From: UTCHB3 sp964431385
GTDB lineage: Bacteria > Bacteroidota > Ignavibacteria > Ignavibacteriales > Ignavibacteriaceae
Length of the DNA stretch: 64,000 nt
NCBI GenBank assembly: GCA_964431385.1
Contig: CAYSJM010000010.1
Span: forward strand, 17,896 to 81,895
Reading direction: 5' to 3'
The stretch's first letter is position 1. Each line of letters begins with the position of its first letter. The notes under the pieces are model-generated. The model was not told the DNA's origin. It saw nothing but the letters and a program-made list of their open reading frames with translations, and ran no database searches. Below, piece after piece: positions 47,201 through 54,285 of the stretch. The position numbers and the translations under genes were made by a program.

Positions 47201-47590
47201 TCAATTTCCGTTAAAATAAACGGAACTGAGGTGATCAGGGCTATTGAAAAAAATGGATTCACCGATCTTGATTACGAACACTTTAAACCGAATATTTCGA
47301 TTGTGTTAGGTACCCGGAGTAATTTTTCCTTTGGCAAAGTTGAAATTGCAGCACTTCCCGATCCTTCGGGCGATCGAAATTTCCTGGCGAGAAATGAATT
47401 GAAGTGCAAGTTGGTTGAAGGTTCTTCTTTATTCACAGATGCTGCCATGTCAACTAAAGCAGCTTATTCCCCGACTGCAAAAGATATCCTGTTTGTCAAA
47501 AAACTTGAAGGAGATGTGGTAACATTGATCAACCCCCAGGGAAGCATTCTTTATGCAAATAAAAAGGGCATCCTGGATATCTATTTTTAA
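44231..47590 (+). CDS. Large membrane protein with N-terminal Ser/Thr pseudokinase domain
   Basis: 1119 residues. Residues about 30-270 follow the protein-kinase fold. There is a Lys in FLIKIL (Lys66), a catalytic-loop equivalent LPHLHLCNIF in which the HRD Asp is His159 and only Asn164 is kept, and a DFG equivalent LFG with Leu177 in place of the Asp, 13 residues after the Asn as in true kinases. The helix-F motif ETSDYYSAGMILLRLF is conserved. Both catalytic aspartates are missing, so it is probably a pseudokinase. A long helical middle region follows, then three membrane helices (about 660-745) and a C-terminal beta-rich domain of about 370 residues that may lie outside. The full product ends before the N gap. 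Function unknown. Confidence 0.7.
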   Translation: MPQDQLAKFLDEQYVISDLPYLEIGDSIVLSGVSYKIIESFYNIDFLPDGFYYKASNHENDHFLIKILFKFRNPGLEPKAVVHTGLSHLHHESLATPVEFGTGIKKYNFKYCFEIYELPGDVVPLVNVDISAAAVKNGLLPQIKDLLEYLHSNDIFLPHLHLCNIFVAPGKTPRIVLFGYGHALMKSKFPFIEKTSFSEGNLCRYFYSPEVVSGLYSETSDYYSAGMILLRLFYPESFDSSAYRTIIKNGEELKPIIDYKTDLYEVNTIIEGLTLHEELNRFSSKEIDDLISGKRVVPLYYGSFFLFKDDLGELKLHNLGDFVELLKNEPERFISFSKSPQNLKALSDWFNGLEGVKDIAGLKKRIIRYQNVHPKYFIEIILRHLLPKKNIFLNEIEFKFGEKSEIEQNLQIFFRNLEHIHFYYPSHDLSFELFCFLLAASEISETDPSDFKLLAEARDKICGILEVSPANIIDSFTNSTLKISPSRWALIFHVFIPKKYFRSFEGTRIQKLEDFAYYLAQHPEVMTDEFHFYDMVKFLESFNITEIKGRTYKEIVFEILDSKVECEINIARIDEIEAGKYKMLFTYRYSLTNYFKLQGQDLPFTTEIKQQHNYEFKKRGFNESKKTLKHFFGYLENEYSVKTEKITEEQKNVIFHRFEEILATKIKWQTILINILIIAGTGFLISEFGVGLVLTEKIKWYLSLMPDFNFFVVSILPYILMTGFVSSLYFLSQNLKLTGFIILLIMITIGGGSWWYYDSTTRTIDDEVNSRKLILTELYKGTNTEVKPQIFTPAEMTSLFDVTFGIVNPGYKPLVSYITTQDRFQVKSGIKILTRTLRRLQDDSYAAKFDFPDILSLPVERAVAAVNIPDNSGFFNSLGYFSFKLNMEKIKLDGDAKSIFGVAFNQFYLIISKDEIKLFKKEAEDKGDKTDFVILSEMAGYDYSIEASGPDREVMPAGVLEKLFSEKELAKGTLKLVNDEFDLEITALFSSISVKINGTEVIRAIEKNGFTDLDYEHFKPNISIVLGTRSNFSFGKVEIAALPDPSGDRNFLARNELKCKLVEGSSLFTDAAMSTKAAYSPTAKDILFVKKLEGDVVTLINPQGSILYANKKGILDIYF

Positions 47591-47629
47591 GCTTATGGTA
47601 TGACTTTATCAGTCGGCATAGCCCGTTAA
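47575..47629 (+). repeat. 55-bp direct repeat, left copy at contig end
   Basis: Identical to 47730-47784. It runs from inside the last codons of the pseudokinase gene to the edge of the N gap. Confidence 0.97.
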
Positions 47630-47729
47630 NNNNNNNNNNNNNNNNNNNNNNNNNNNNNNNNNNNNNNNNNNNNNNNNNNNNNNNNNNNNNNNNNNNNNNN
47701 NNNNNNNNNNNNNNNNNNNNNNNNNNNNN
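47630..47729. other. Assembly gap of 100 N
   Basis: Exactly 100 undetermined bases, a usual placeholder length. The same 55 bp stands on both sides, so the two contigs very probably overlap and no sequence is missing. Confidence 0.95.
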
Positions 47730-47784
47730 GGATATCTATTTTTAAGCTTATGGTATGACTTTATCAGTCGGCATAGCCCGTTAA
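47730..47784 (+). repeat. 55-bp direct repeat, right copy at contig end
   Basis: Identical to 47575-47629. It includes the last codons of the AttH-like gene on the minus strand (stop at 47764). Confidence 0.97.
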
Positions 47785-48912
47785 TTCAACATAACCCTTT
47801 CCTGAGGTAGGTTTTCCTTTATCGAATTTTTCGACATTAACGGCTCCTTCATAATATGATATTCGAAAATTATGAACCTGATTTTTCATAGCCGTGGTTA
47901 TATTAAAAGTCAGATTCTCGGGTTGAATGTCTATTCTCCACTCAGATGGATAGGTGGTTTTTCCTATGGTCGCTGAATTAAGTACTGAAATTTTTAGCTC
48001 ATTGCTTTTGAGTGTTTTATAACTTCCATCTGAAAAGATGAGACTCCCCTTCTGAAAATTTGTATTTCCATCTTTATCTCGCAATCTGAAATACATTAAT
48101 TCGCTGTAGTCATCCAATTGCAGAGCAAACCAATCCCAACCTTTTTGGTCTGTTTCAAGGGCACTCGTTGACCATTCGCGATCCATCCAACTCCAACCCG
48201 CTATTTCAAAGTCCTGCCCGCTTACAGTCAATTTGCCATCCGTTTTGATTCTGGTAAAAGAATAATAATATGAAGCGTTCCCTCCTTGATTTGACTTGCG
48301 ACTCAGTCCCTTTTCACCCTGCAACACCATTTTCTTTTCTGGTTCGAGTTTAAAAGTGAACGAAAAATCTTTAGCAGAAGCGGAAATCCTCATTCCTGGT
48401 TTATCGGAATTTCCCTTCGCGTCAAAAACAAGTTCTATTCCCTCTATTTCGATTTTTCCAATCTTTGGGTTACTTCCGGCCAGCCCTTGAATGCCACGAG
48501 CAAATCTCTCAGTAGAGTAGAATTTTCCATTTGAAATGTCGCTGATTCCAAGGTGTGCTGAATAAACGGAACCTGTTTCAAATCCCGAGGTTGTATCTCC
48601 CTTTCCGGGTATTATTCCGTTCCTGAAAATTGTAAACTGGTATCCGAATCTTTTTCCTTCTTTTGTCGTCAGGTTACCTGTGAAGTACCACCACTCGGTT
48701 TTGTAGTCATAATGTGCAAAATGATCTTTAGGGAATTCAAAATTGATTATGGTATCCGCCTTTTTAAAGCCTGAAGACTCAGATGACATCACACTTGAAA
48801 CTGTTAAACCGTTTTCACTTTTTTCTGTATCCAGGTTTAAAACAAACCAAAGTGTTGCGGAAAGAATGATGACAACAATCAACGAAATAAAAAGCAGTCT
48901 CATTTTATTCAT
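47764..48912 (-). CDS. AttH/carotenoid 1,2-hydratase-like lipocalin protein
   Basis: 382 residues: N-terminal membrane segment or signal anchor (LLFISLIVVIILSATLWFVL), then the AttH/CrtC-type two-lipocalin domain. Signatures: HYDYKTEWWYFTGNL, FGYQFTIFRNG, YSAHLGISDI, GWSWMDREWSTS and GWDWFALQLDD. Family members include Agrobacterium AttH and carotenoid 1,2-hydratases; the biochemical role of AttH proteins is mostly unknown. It overlaps the ABC permease gene by 8 bp and forms a three-gene unit with it and an ATPase, the same association seen in att-type loci. Export or handling of a lipid-like compound is the likely theme. Confidence 0.82.
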   Translation of the reverse strand: MNKMRLLFISLIVVIILSATLWFVLNLDTEKSENGLTVSSVMSSESSGFKKADTIINFEFPKDHFAHYDYKTEWWYFTGNLTTKEGKRFGYQFTIFRNGIIPGKGDTTSGFETGSVYSAHLGISDISNGKFYSTERFARGIQGLAGSNPKIGKIEIEGIELVFDAKGNSDKPGMRISASAKDFSFTFKLEPEKKMVLQGEKGLSRKSNQGGNASYYYSFTRIKTDGKLTVSGQDFEIAGWSWMDREWSTSALETDQKGWDWFALQLDDYSELMYFRLRDKDGNTNFQKGSLIFSDGSYKTLKSNELKISVLNSATIGKTTYPSEWRIDIQPENLTFNITTAMKNQVHNFRISYYEGAVNVEKFDKGKPTSGKGYVELTGYAD

Positions 48913-51448
48913 CCCTCAACGATTTTGCAGGCGTGGTTGTCGCCATCTTATATGCAGGATAAAATCCCGCAATTAAGGAGGCAATCACTGAAATCAAAAA
49001 TGCTTGTATAAAAAGTTCCGGTGCTAATTTCATATCCATAGTCCACCCAAATGAACGGAGATTAATAACATAAATCAGGGCATAAGCCAGAACAATTCCG
49101 AGTGGAACTGCAATTACAGAGGACAACACACCCATCGAAAAAGTCTGTACTGAAATCAGTCGGAACATCTGCCATGGTACAAGACCGGTTGCCCTAAGAA
49201 CCGCCATTTCCTTTTCCTTCTCCAACTGGATTGACATCAATGCACTAAAAATCCCGATGAAAGCAACAATGACTGATAATATATGCAAGAGTCCGGCTAC
49301 TAGAAAAGTTCGGTCAAATATTTCAACTGAATAATTCCTCAATTCACTATTTAGCCTGATCACAACATTATTTTGAGTCTGAAAGAGTTCACCCGCCTGA
49401 TTCCTAAATTCATTCGGATCAGCACCCGGCTTAAGATATATTCCGATTCCTGATATTTTGTAATTATCCCAAAGTTGAGTAAACAGTTTATAATCGATAG
49501 AAATATGCCCCATTTCAGAGCTGTAATCGTAATAAATTGCTGAAATCTTAATTTTATTCATCCCTTTTGGAGTCGAAAACGCAACTGAATCCCCAACTTT
49601 TAGATTCCATTTATAGGCGAAAGTCTCTGTGACCAATGCCCCTCTGCCGGCTCTAATTTCCTTCCAGGCTATAGTTTTATCCCCTGCCTTAAAATTAAAA
49701 CGATACTCATTGTCGGGATTTATCCCTGCCCCAAAAACCTCAATTTCTTTCCCTTTGTAGATGCTCTTAGCTTCGGAATAATAGTCGAGTGATTTGACCG
49801 ATTCCAGTTTAAGGAGTTCGCTTAAAATCTTTGGATCTAACACCGGCTCATTTTTCCTCGTAACCGGTCCGGGAGCTGAAATGAACAAGTCAGCAACCAG
49901 AGTCTGTTCGAGCCATGTTATAACTGTTCCACGAAAAGAAGTAATCATAGTCGAGACACCAATAGTAGCAGAGACAGCAATAGCTAAAGCAGCGATGGCA
50001 ACTGTTGTTCTACTCAGATTGGCTACAATTCCCCTAAGTCCAATTTTTCCTGTGTTCCCAAATATTTTTTGTACAAGCGGTTGCAACAAAGCCACACCCC
50101 AAATCACTACAGCCGGAGTAAGTAAAGCAAATGAGATGATAATTAATAAAATTCCAAAATAGCTCAACAAGATACCTGCTTCGATAAAAACCAGAATCGA
50201 CACACCCGAAATAAACAAAAAGAGTGAAATCAAGGTCATATATGAAGATTTTCGTCTAAGACCCGATTCCAACGATGACCTCTTTAACACAATTCCGGGA
50301 GCTGTGTTTGAAGCCTCATAAGCCGGGTAAAGTGATGCCAGTATAGTGCCCGCAATTCCGGCAAAACCTGCCTTAAAAATGCTTTCAGCGGGTATTGCGA
50401 CTGATTTTACATTTGTAACAAAATAGAGATCATTAATACTTTGTGTTACGAGTCCGAGGAGTTCTTGCCCAAGAATGATTCCGGCAACAATTCCAAGAAA
50501 AGTCCCAACCGCACCGATGAATACAGCTTCAGACAAAATTTGTGTATAAATTTCACTTCTTGTGACCCCTACAGCCCTAAGAAGACCCAACAATTTTCTC
50601 CGTTGAATTATGGAAAAAGTCATGGAATTGTAGATTAAAAACAACCCGACTATCAACCCCAGCATGCTCATAGCATTCAGGTTTAGCCTGAACGCCTCGG
50701 TTATCGATTTTGCAGTTTCATTCGATTTTTGTGATTCACCAAGTTGAAGGTCTTTATTTTTGTCAATAATTTTTTGTACAGTGGCAATTTCTGTAGAATC
50801 GAGGATAATATCGATGTAACTAAGCCTGTTCTTTTTATCGAGAAGGAAATCTGCTACACCAATATCTGTGATGATAAATTGATCAACAGCATTCTTCTTT
50901 GAATCTGCGTTTGAAGGGAGCACCGCCTGACAATAAACTTTAAATTTTCTCGTCTGCCAAATTATCGAGATTGAATCTCCCGGATTAACTCCCATTAAAT
51001 TTGCAAAAGCTTCCGGAAGAACCACACGATCTTTATTAGTTAACAATGCCCTTAACAGTTGGTCGTTCTGTTGGTTGGTAATTGTAAAGAAGTTGCGAAA
51101 CTGCTCTTCCGAAAATGGATCCAAACCAAGGAAAGTTGCACTCTCTTTTTTTATTCCATCTATTTTTACATTCTCCTCTATTACGGGTGCCGAAGTTGAA
51201 ATACCGTTTTTTCTTAGTTGTATAAGTTGGTCGAAACTTAAATTACCACTTTTAGATGTTAGTCTGTGAGTTGCTTTTCCTGAAACGGTTTCCATGGAGA
51301 GGTCAAATGCCCTAAGAGAGCTTTCATTCGCCATATCAATAGCTAATATAACAGCAACTCCAAGGGCAATGCCAAGGGCTGATAAAAAAGTCTGCCATGG
51401 ATGAGTAAATAGATATCTTAGTCCGGCTTTTTGAAATAACGAAATCAA
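48905..51448 (-). CDS. ABC transporter permease, FtsX/MacB-type, duplicated core
   Basis: 847 residues. Membrane helix at about 18-40, extracytoplasmic domain to about 255, three helices with FtsX motif (NSMTFSIIQRRKLLGLLRAVGVTRSEI), a middle helix set, a second extracytoplasmic domain (about 500-715), and a final three-helix FtsX block with EKEKEMAVLRATGLVPWQMF. This is the long single-chain form of a MacB/LolCE-like permease pair. Substrates of such systems are lipoproteins, lipids or peptides, moved by mechanotransmission. The start overlaps the ATPase gene by 4 bp and its stop overlaps the AttH-like gene. Confidence 0.9.
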   Translation of the reverse strand: MISLFQKAGLRYLFTHPWQTFLSALGIALGVAVILAIDMANESSLRAFDLSMETVSGKATHRLTSKSGNLSFDQLIQLRKNGISTSAPVIEENVKIDGIKKESATFLGLDPFSEEQFRNFFTITNQQNDQLLRALLTNKDRVVLPEAFANLMGVNPGDSISIIWQTRKFKVYCQAVLPSNADSKKNAVDQFIITDIGVADFLLDKKNRLSYIDIILDSTEIATVQKIIDKNKDLQLGESQKSNETAKSITEAFRLNLNAMSMLGLIVGLFLIYNSMTFSIIQRRKLLGLLRAVGVTRSEIYTQILSEAVFIGAVGTFLGIVAGIILGQELLGLVTQSINDLYFVTNVKSVAIPAESIFKAGFAGIAGTILASLYPAYEASNTAPGIVLKRSSLESGLRRKSSYMTLISLFLFISGVSILVFIEAGILLSYFGILLIIISFALLTPAVVIWGVALLQPLVQKIFGNTGKIGLRGIVANLSRTTVAIAALAIAVSATIGVSTMITSFRGTVITWLEQTLVADLFISAPGPVTRKNEPVLDPKILSELLKLESVKSLDYYSEAKSIYKGKEIEVFGAGINPDNEYRFNFKAGDKTIAWKEIRAGRGALVTETFAYKWNLKVGDSVAFSTPKGMNKIKISAIYYDYSSEMGHISIDYKLFTQLWDNYKISGIGIYLKPGADPNEFRNQAGELFQTQNNVVIRLNSELRNYSVEIFDRTFLVAGLLHILSVIVAFIGIFSALMSIQLEKEKEMAVLRATGLVPWQMFRLISVQTFSMGVLSSVIAVPLGIVLAYALIYVINLRSFGWTMDMKLAPELFIQAFLISVIASLIAGFYPAYKMATTTPAKSLRDE

Positions 51449-52137
51449 TTTAGAACACCTAAAGATGAGATTGAGGTGTTGTTCCCTTTAAATTCGATAA
51501 TTTTATCTGCCAACCCGGATAAATCCCTGCTGTGAGTCGCCATAATCATGGTTTTTCCCGTTTTTTTCACCAAATTATCTAATAGCTCGACAACTTTATC
51601 AGCAGTCTGATAATCAAGGTTTCCGGTTGGTTCGTCGGCGAGTAGAATTTTGGGATCGTGTACGAGGGCACGGGCAATCGCCACTCGTTGTTGTTCGCCA
51701 CCCGAGAGTAAATCAGGGTAACTATCGGCACGGCTGTATAGTCCAACTTCATTCAGTAGATATTTTGCTCTCTCAATCCATTCTTTTCCTTGCTTATTTG
51801 TCAGTTCAAGAACAAGATTGAGGTTTTCCAATACGGTGAGAGTTGGTATCAGATTAAAAAACTGAAAAACAAAACCAACATTTTCACGGCGAAAAATGGT
51901 TCTGTTCGGTTCTTTAAGAGAGGTAAGTTCTGTGGAATCAAGATATATTTTCCCGCTATCAGGTATGTCTATCCCGCTAAGAAGATTCAGAAGTGTCGAT
52001 TTTCCTGATCCACTTCTACCGAGCAGAATAACAAGTTCACCTTGAGCGATTTGAAGGTCAAGGTCCTTTAGTACATGATGTGTAGTGCTTCCTTCAGAAA
52101 ATGATTTATTCAGTTTCTGGATTTCAATATAGTGCAA
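51445..52137 (-). CDS. ABC transporter ATP-binding protein, LolD/MacB-type
   Basis: 230 residues with Walker A LLGRSGSGKSTLLN, Q-loop region FVFQFFNLIPTLTVLENL, signature LSGGEQQRVAIARAL, Walker B ILLADEPTGNLD and switch His in MATHSRD. The VFQFFNLIPTLT segment is typical of LolD/MacB/FtsE-like ATPases that pair with FtsX-type permeases. It is the first gene of the transporter-AttH unit, overlapping the permease ATG by 4 bp. The 58-bp gap to the upstream shikimate-fusion gene holds no clear terminator. Confidence 0.93.
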   Translation of the reverse strand: MHYIEIQKLNKSFSEGSTTHHVLKDLDLQIAQGELVILLGRSGSGKSTLLNLLSGIDIPDSGKIYLDSTELTSLKEPNRTIFRRENVGFVFQFFNLIPTLTVLENLNLVLELTNKQGKEWIERAKYLLNEVGLYSRADSYPDLLSGGEQQRVAIARALVHDPKILLADEPTGNLDYQTADKVVELLDNLVKKTGKTMIMATHSRDLSGLADKIIEFKGNNTSISSLGVLN

Positions 52138-52195
52138 GTGTTATCCGTTTTTATTCAGATAACACTCGCACCACTCAATAAATTCCTGGATTATC

Positions 52196-54235
52196 CTATA
52201 TTTTGCTTAATTCTACCATCATTTCATCAAATTGGCGAAAACTCATCGATTGTTGAGCATCACTGAGAGCTTTATCTGGATCTGGATGGAATTCCACCAT
52301 AACACCATGTGCTCCAACAACCTTGGCAGCTTTAGCGAGAGGAATCACTTTGTCCCGGTGACCAACAGCGTGAGAAGGATCGACTATTACAGGCAGATGC
52401 GTAAGTTCTTTAAGTACCGGTATGGCACTTAAATCCAGAGTATTTCTTGTGGCAGTCTCAAAAGTTCTAATTCCACGCTCGCATAATATTACCTGACGAT
52501 TTCCTTGTGCAAGAATATATTCAGCGGCACTAAGCAACTCTTCGATCGATGACATCAGTCCCCTCTTCAACAAAACGGGTCTGTGAGTTTTTCCAACCTC
52601 AATCAACAGTGAAAAGTTTTGCATATTCCTGGCCCCAATCTGAAGGATATCGGAGTATTTTGCAACTTCTTCAACCTGATTTATGGACAAAACTTCCGTC
52701 ACCACGGGGAGATCATAAAACTTACCCGCATCGGTAAGATATTTTAGGCCGTCATAACCCAATCCCATGAATGCATAAGGATTTGTACGAGGCTTAAAAC
52801 AACCACCACGAAGAATATGAGCATTTGTTTGTTTTAGTTCTTTGGCACAGTCAAAAATCTGATCTTTTGATTCTACCGAACATGGTCCACCGATAACTAC
52901 AAAGTTGTCACCGCCGATTAATACATCCTTTACCTTGATAATTGTGTCTTCGGATTTATAATCCCTTCCAGCCAATCGGTAAGGTGACGATTTTTTCTTT
53001 GCCTTTACAATCGGTTTAATTTCTTCTACTGCAACTTCATCAATGGAGGCAGGAGTCTCTTTAAGACTGGGCATTTCTGACTTTACACTTGTTTTTTCGA
53101 TATCATTAGCCGGATAACTTCCAAAAACCTTAAAATAACGGGTATTTTTGCCAAGTTCATCGATCATCAAATTAACCTTATCGTCTTCTATATTCCCCTC
53201 AAAATCGATATAGAACATCTCTTCCCAAGGATTACCTGTCACCGGGCGGGATTGTATCTTTGTCATGTTGACACCAAATTTATTGAAGACCATAAGAGCT
53301 TCAACAAGTGCCCCAGGTTTCTGGGCTGTCGCAAGAACAATTGAAGTTTTAGCAGGAATTCGCAAATCGACAGAAACCGGTTTTTTTGAGGCAATCACAA
53401 ACCTGGTAAAATTCTCTTTATTATTTGCAATATCTTCTTTAATCACAGTCATACCGAAGGTTGCAGCTGCCTGTTCACTAGCTATCGCTGCAAATTCAAG
53501 ATTGCCTTCTTCACTGATTCTCTGGACAGACAAAGCGGTATCGCTAACTTCTTCAATTTTTACTCCGGGAATTGTCTCCAGGAATTTACTGCATTGTGCA
53601 GCCGCCTGTGGATGCGAAAATACTTTTTTTATTGTAATAGGATCAACATTTGCAATCCCAATCAGATTCTGCTTAACTCGTAATTTTTCTTCACCGATTA
53701 TTGCAACCGAAGATTTTACCAACGCATCATAAACATCGTTTATATTGCCGGAAGTGGTGTTTTCTACCGGAAGCATCGCATAATCTGCCTCCTGATCTTC
53801 AACAGCTTTCACTACTTCTTCAAATGTCATTTTACTAACAAAACCAACATTAACTCCCCTGTTTGCGAAAAATCTCGCTGCTGCAAGTGAACTGAAAGAG
53901 CCTTCGATACCTTGAATTGCCACTCTTATCTCGCCGCCTTTTTCAGATCCGGTTTCACCAAGTTTGTGAAGATAAGATTGCTGTAACCTCACAGAATCAT
54001 CGATTATCTCATGAAAAATTCGAGTAACAAATGTGGGTTCAAGTCCCGCTTTTTTGCCAATTTTTATCAGCTTCTGGAGCAACTCTTTCTCCCGTTTGGT
54101 ATCCCTTAACGGATAACCTGTAAGGTCTTTTCGTTTTACAACTTCCATGCTTAAACTTCTCCGCTTCACGAGGAGGTTTATTAGCTCTTCGTCCAATCCA
54201 TTAATCCGGTCTCTAAGGTCTTCCATTTTTTCCAA
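52196..54235 (-). CDS. Fused chorismate mutase / prephenate dehydratase / ACT / DAHP synthase
   Basis: 679 residues. About 1-90 is AroQ-type chorismate mutase (LRDRINGLDEELINLLVKRR). About 102-285 is prephenate dehydratase (VAIQGIEGSFSSLAA, ENTTSGNINDVYDAL, catalytic Thr in NFTRFVIASK). About 293-375 is an ACT domain (AQKPGALVEALMVFNKFGVN, IQSRP). A Lys/Glu-rich linker follows, then at about 430-679 a type I-beta DAHP synthase (GGPCSVES, LRGGCFKPRTNPY, LQIGARNMQNF, LCERGIRTFE, DPSHAVGHRDK). One chain thus holds the first shikimate step and the two steps from chorismate to phenylpyruvate, with an ACT domain placed to sense phenylalanine. No frameshift or internal stop was seen. Confidence 0.92.
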   Translation of the reverse strand: MEKMEDLRDRINGLDEELINLLVKRRSLSMEVVKRKDLTGYPLRDTKREKELLQKLIKIGKKAGLEPTFVTRIFHEIIDDSVRLQQSYLHKLGETGSEKGGEIRVAIQGIEGSFSSLAAARFFANRGVNVGFVSKMTFEEVVKAVEDQEADYAMLPVENTTSGNINDVYDALVKSSVAIIGEEKLRVKQNLIGIANVDPITIKKVFSHPQAAAQCSKFLETIPGVKIEEVSDTALSVQRISEEGNLEFAAIASEQAAATFGMTVIKEDIANNKENFTRFVIASKKPVSVDLRIPAKTSIVLATAQKPGALVEALMVFNKFGVNMTKIQSRPVTGNPWEEMFYIDFEGNIEDDKVNLMIDELGKNTRYFKVFGSYPANDIEKTSVKSEMPSLKETPASIDEVAVEEIKPIVKAKKKSSPYRLAGRDYKSEDTIIKVKDVLIGGDNFVVIGGPCSVESKDQIFDCAKELKQTNAHILRGGCFKPRTNPYAFMGLGYDGLKYLTDAGKFYDLPVVTEVLSINQVEEVAKYSDILQIGARNMQNFSLLIEVGKTHRPVLLKRGLMSSIEELLSAAEYILAQGNRQVILCERGIRTFETATRNTLDLSAIPVLKELTHLPVIVDPSHAVGHRDKVIPLAKAAKVVGAHGVMVEFHPDPDKALSDAQQSMSFRQFDEMMVELSKI

Positions 54236-54285
54236 ATTTTTGATAATTATTAAAAATTAAAATTATTTATTAGTTCTTATTCTTT

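Noticed and set aside
47630..47729. Genuine unknown sequence between two genes
   Set aside because: Round 100-N size and identical 55-bp flanks point to overlapping contig ends.
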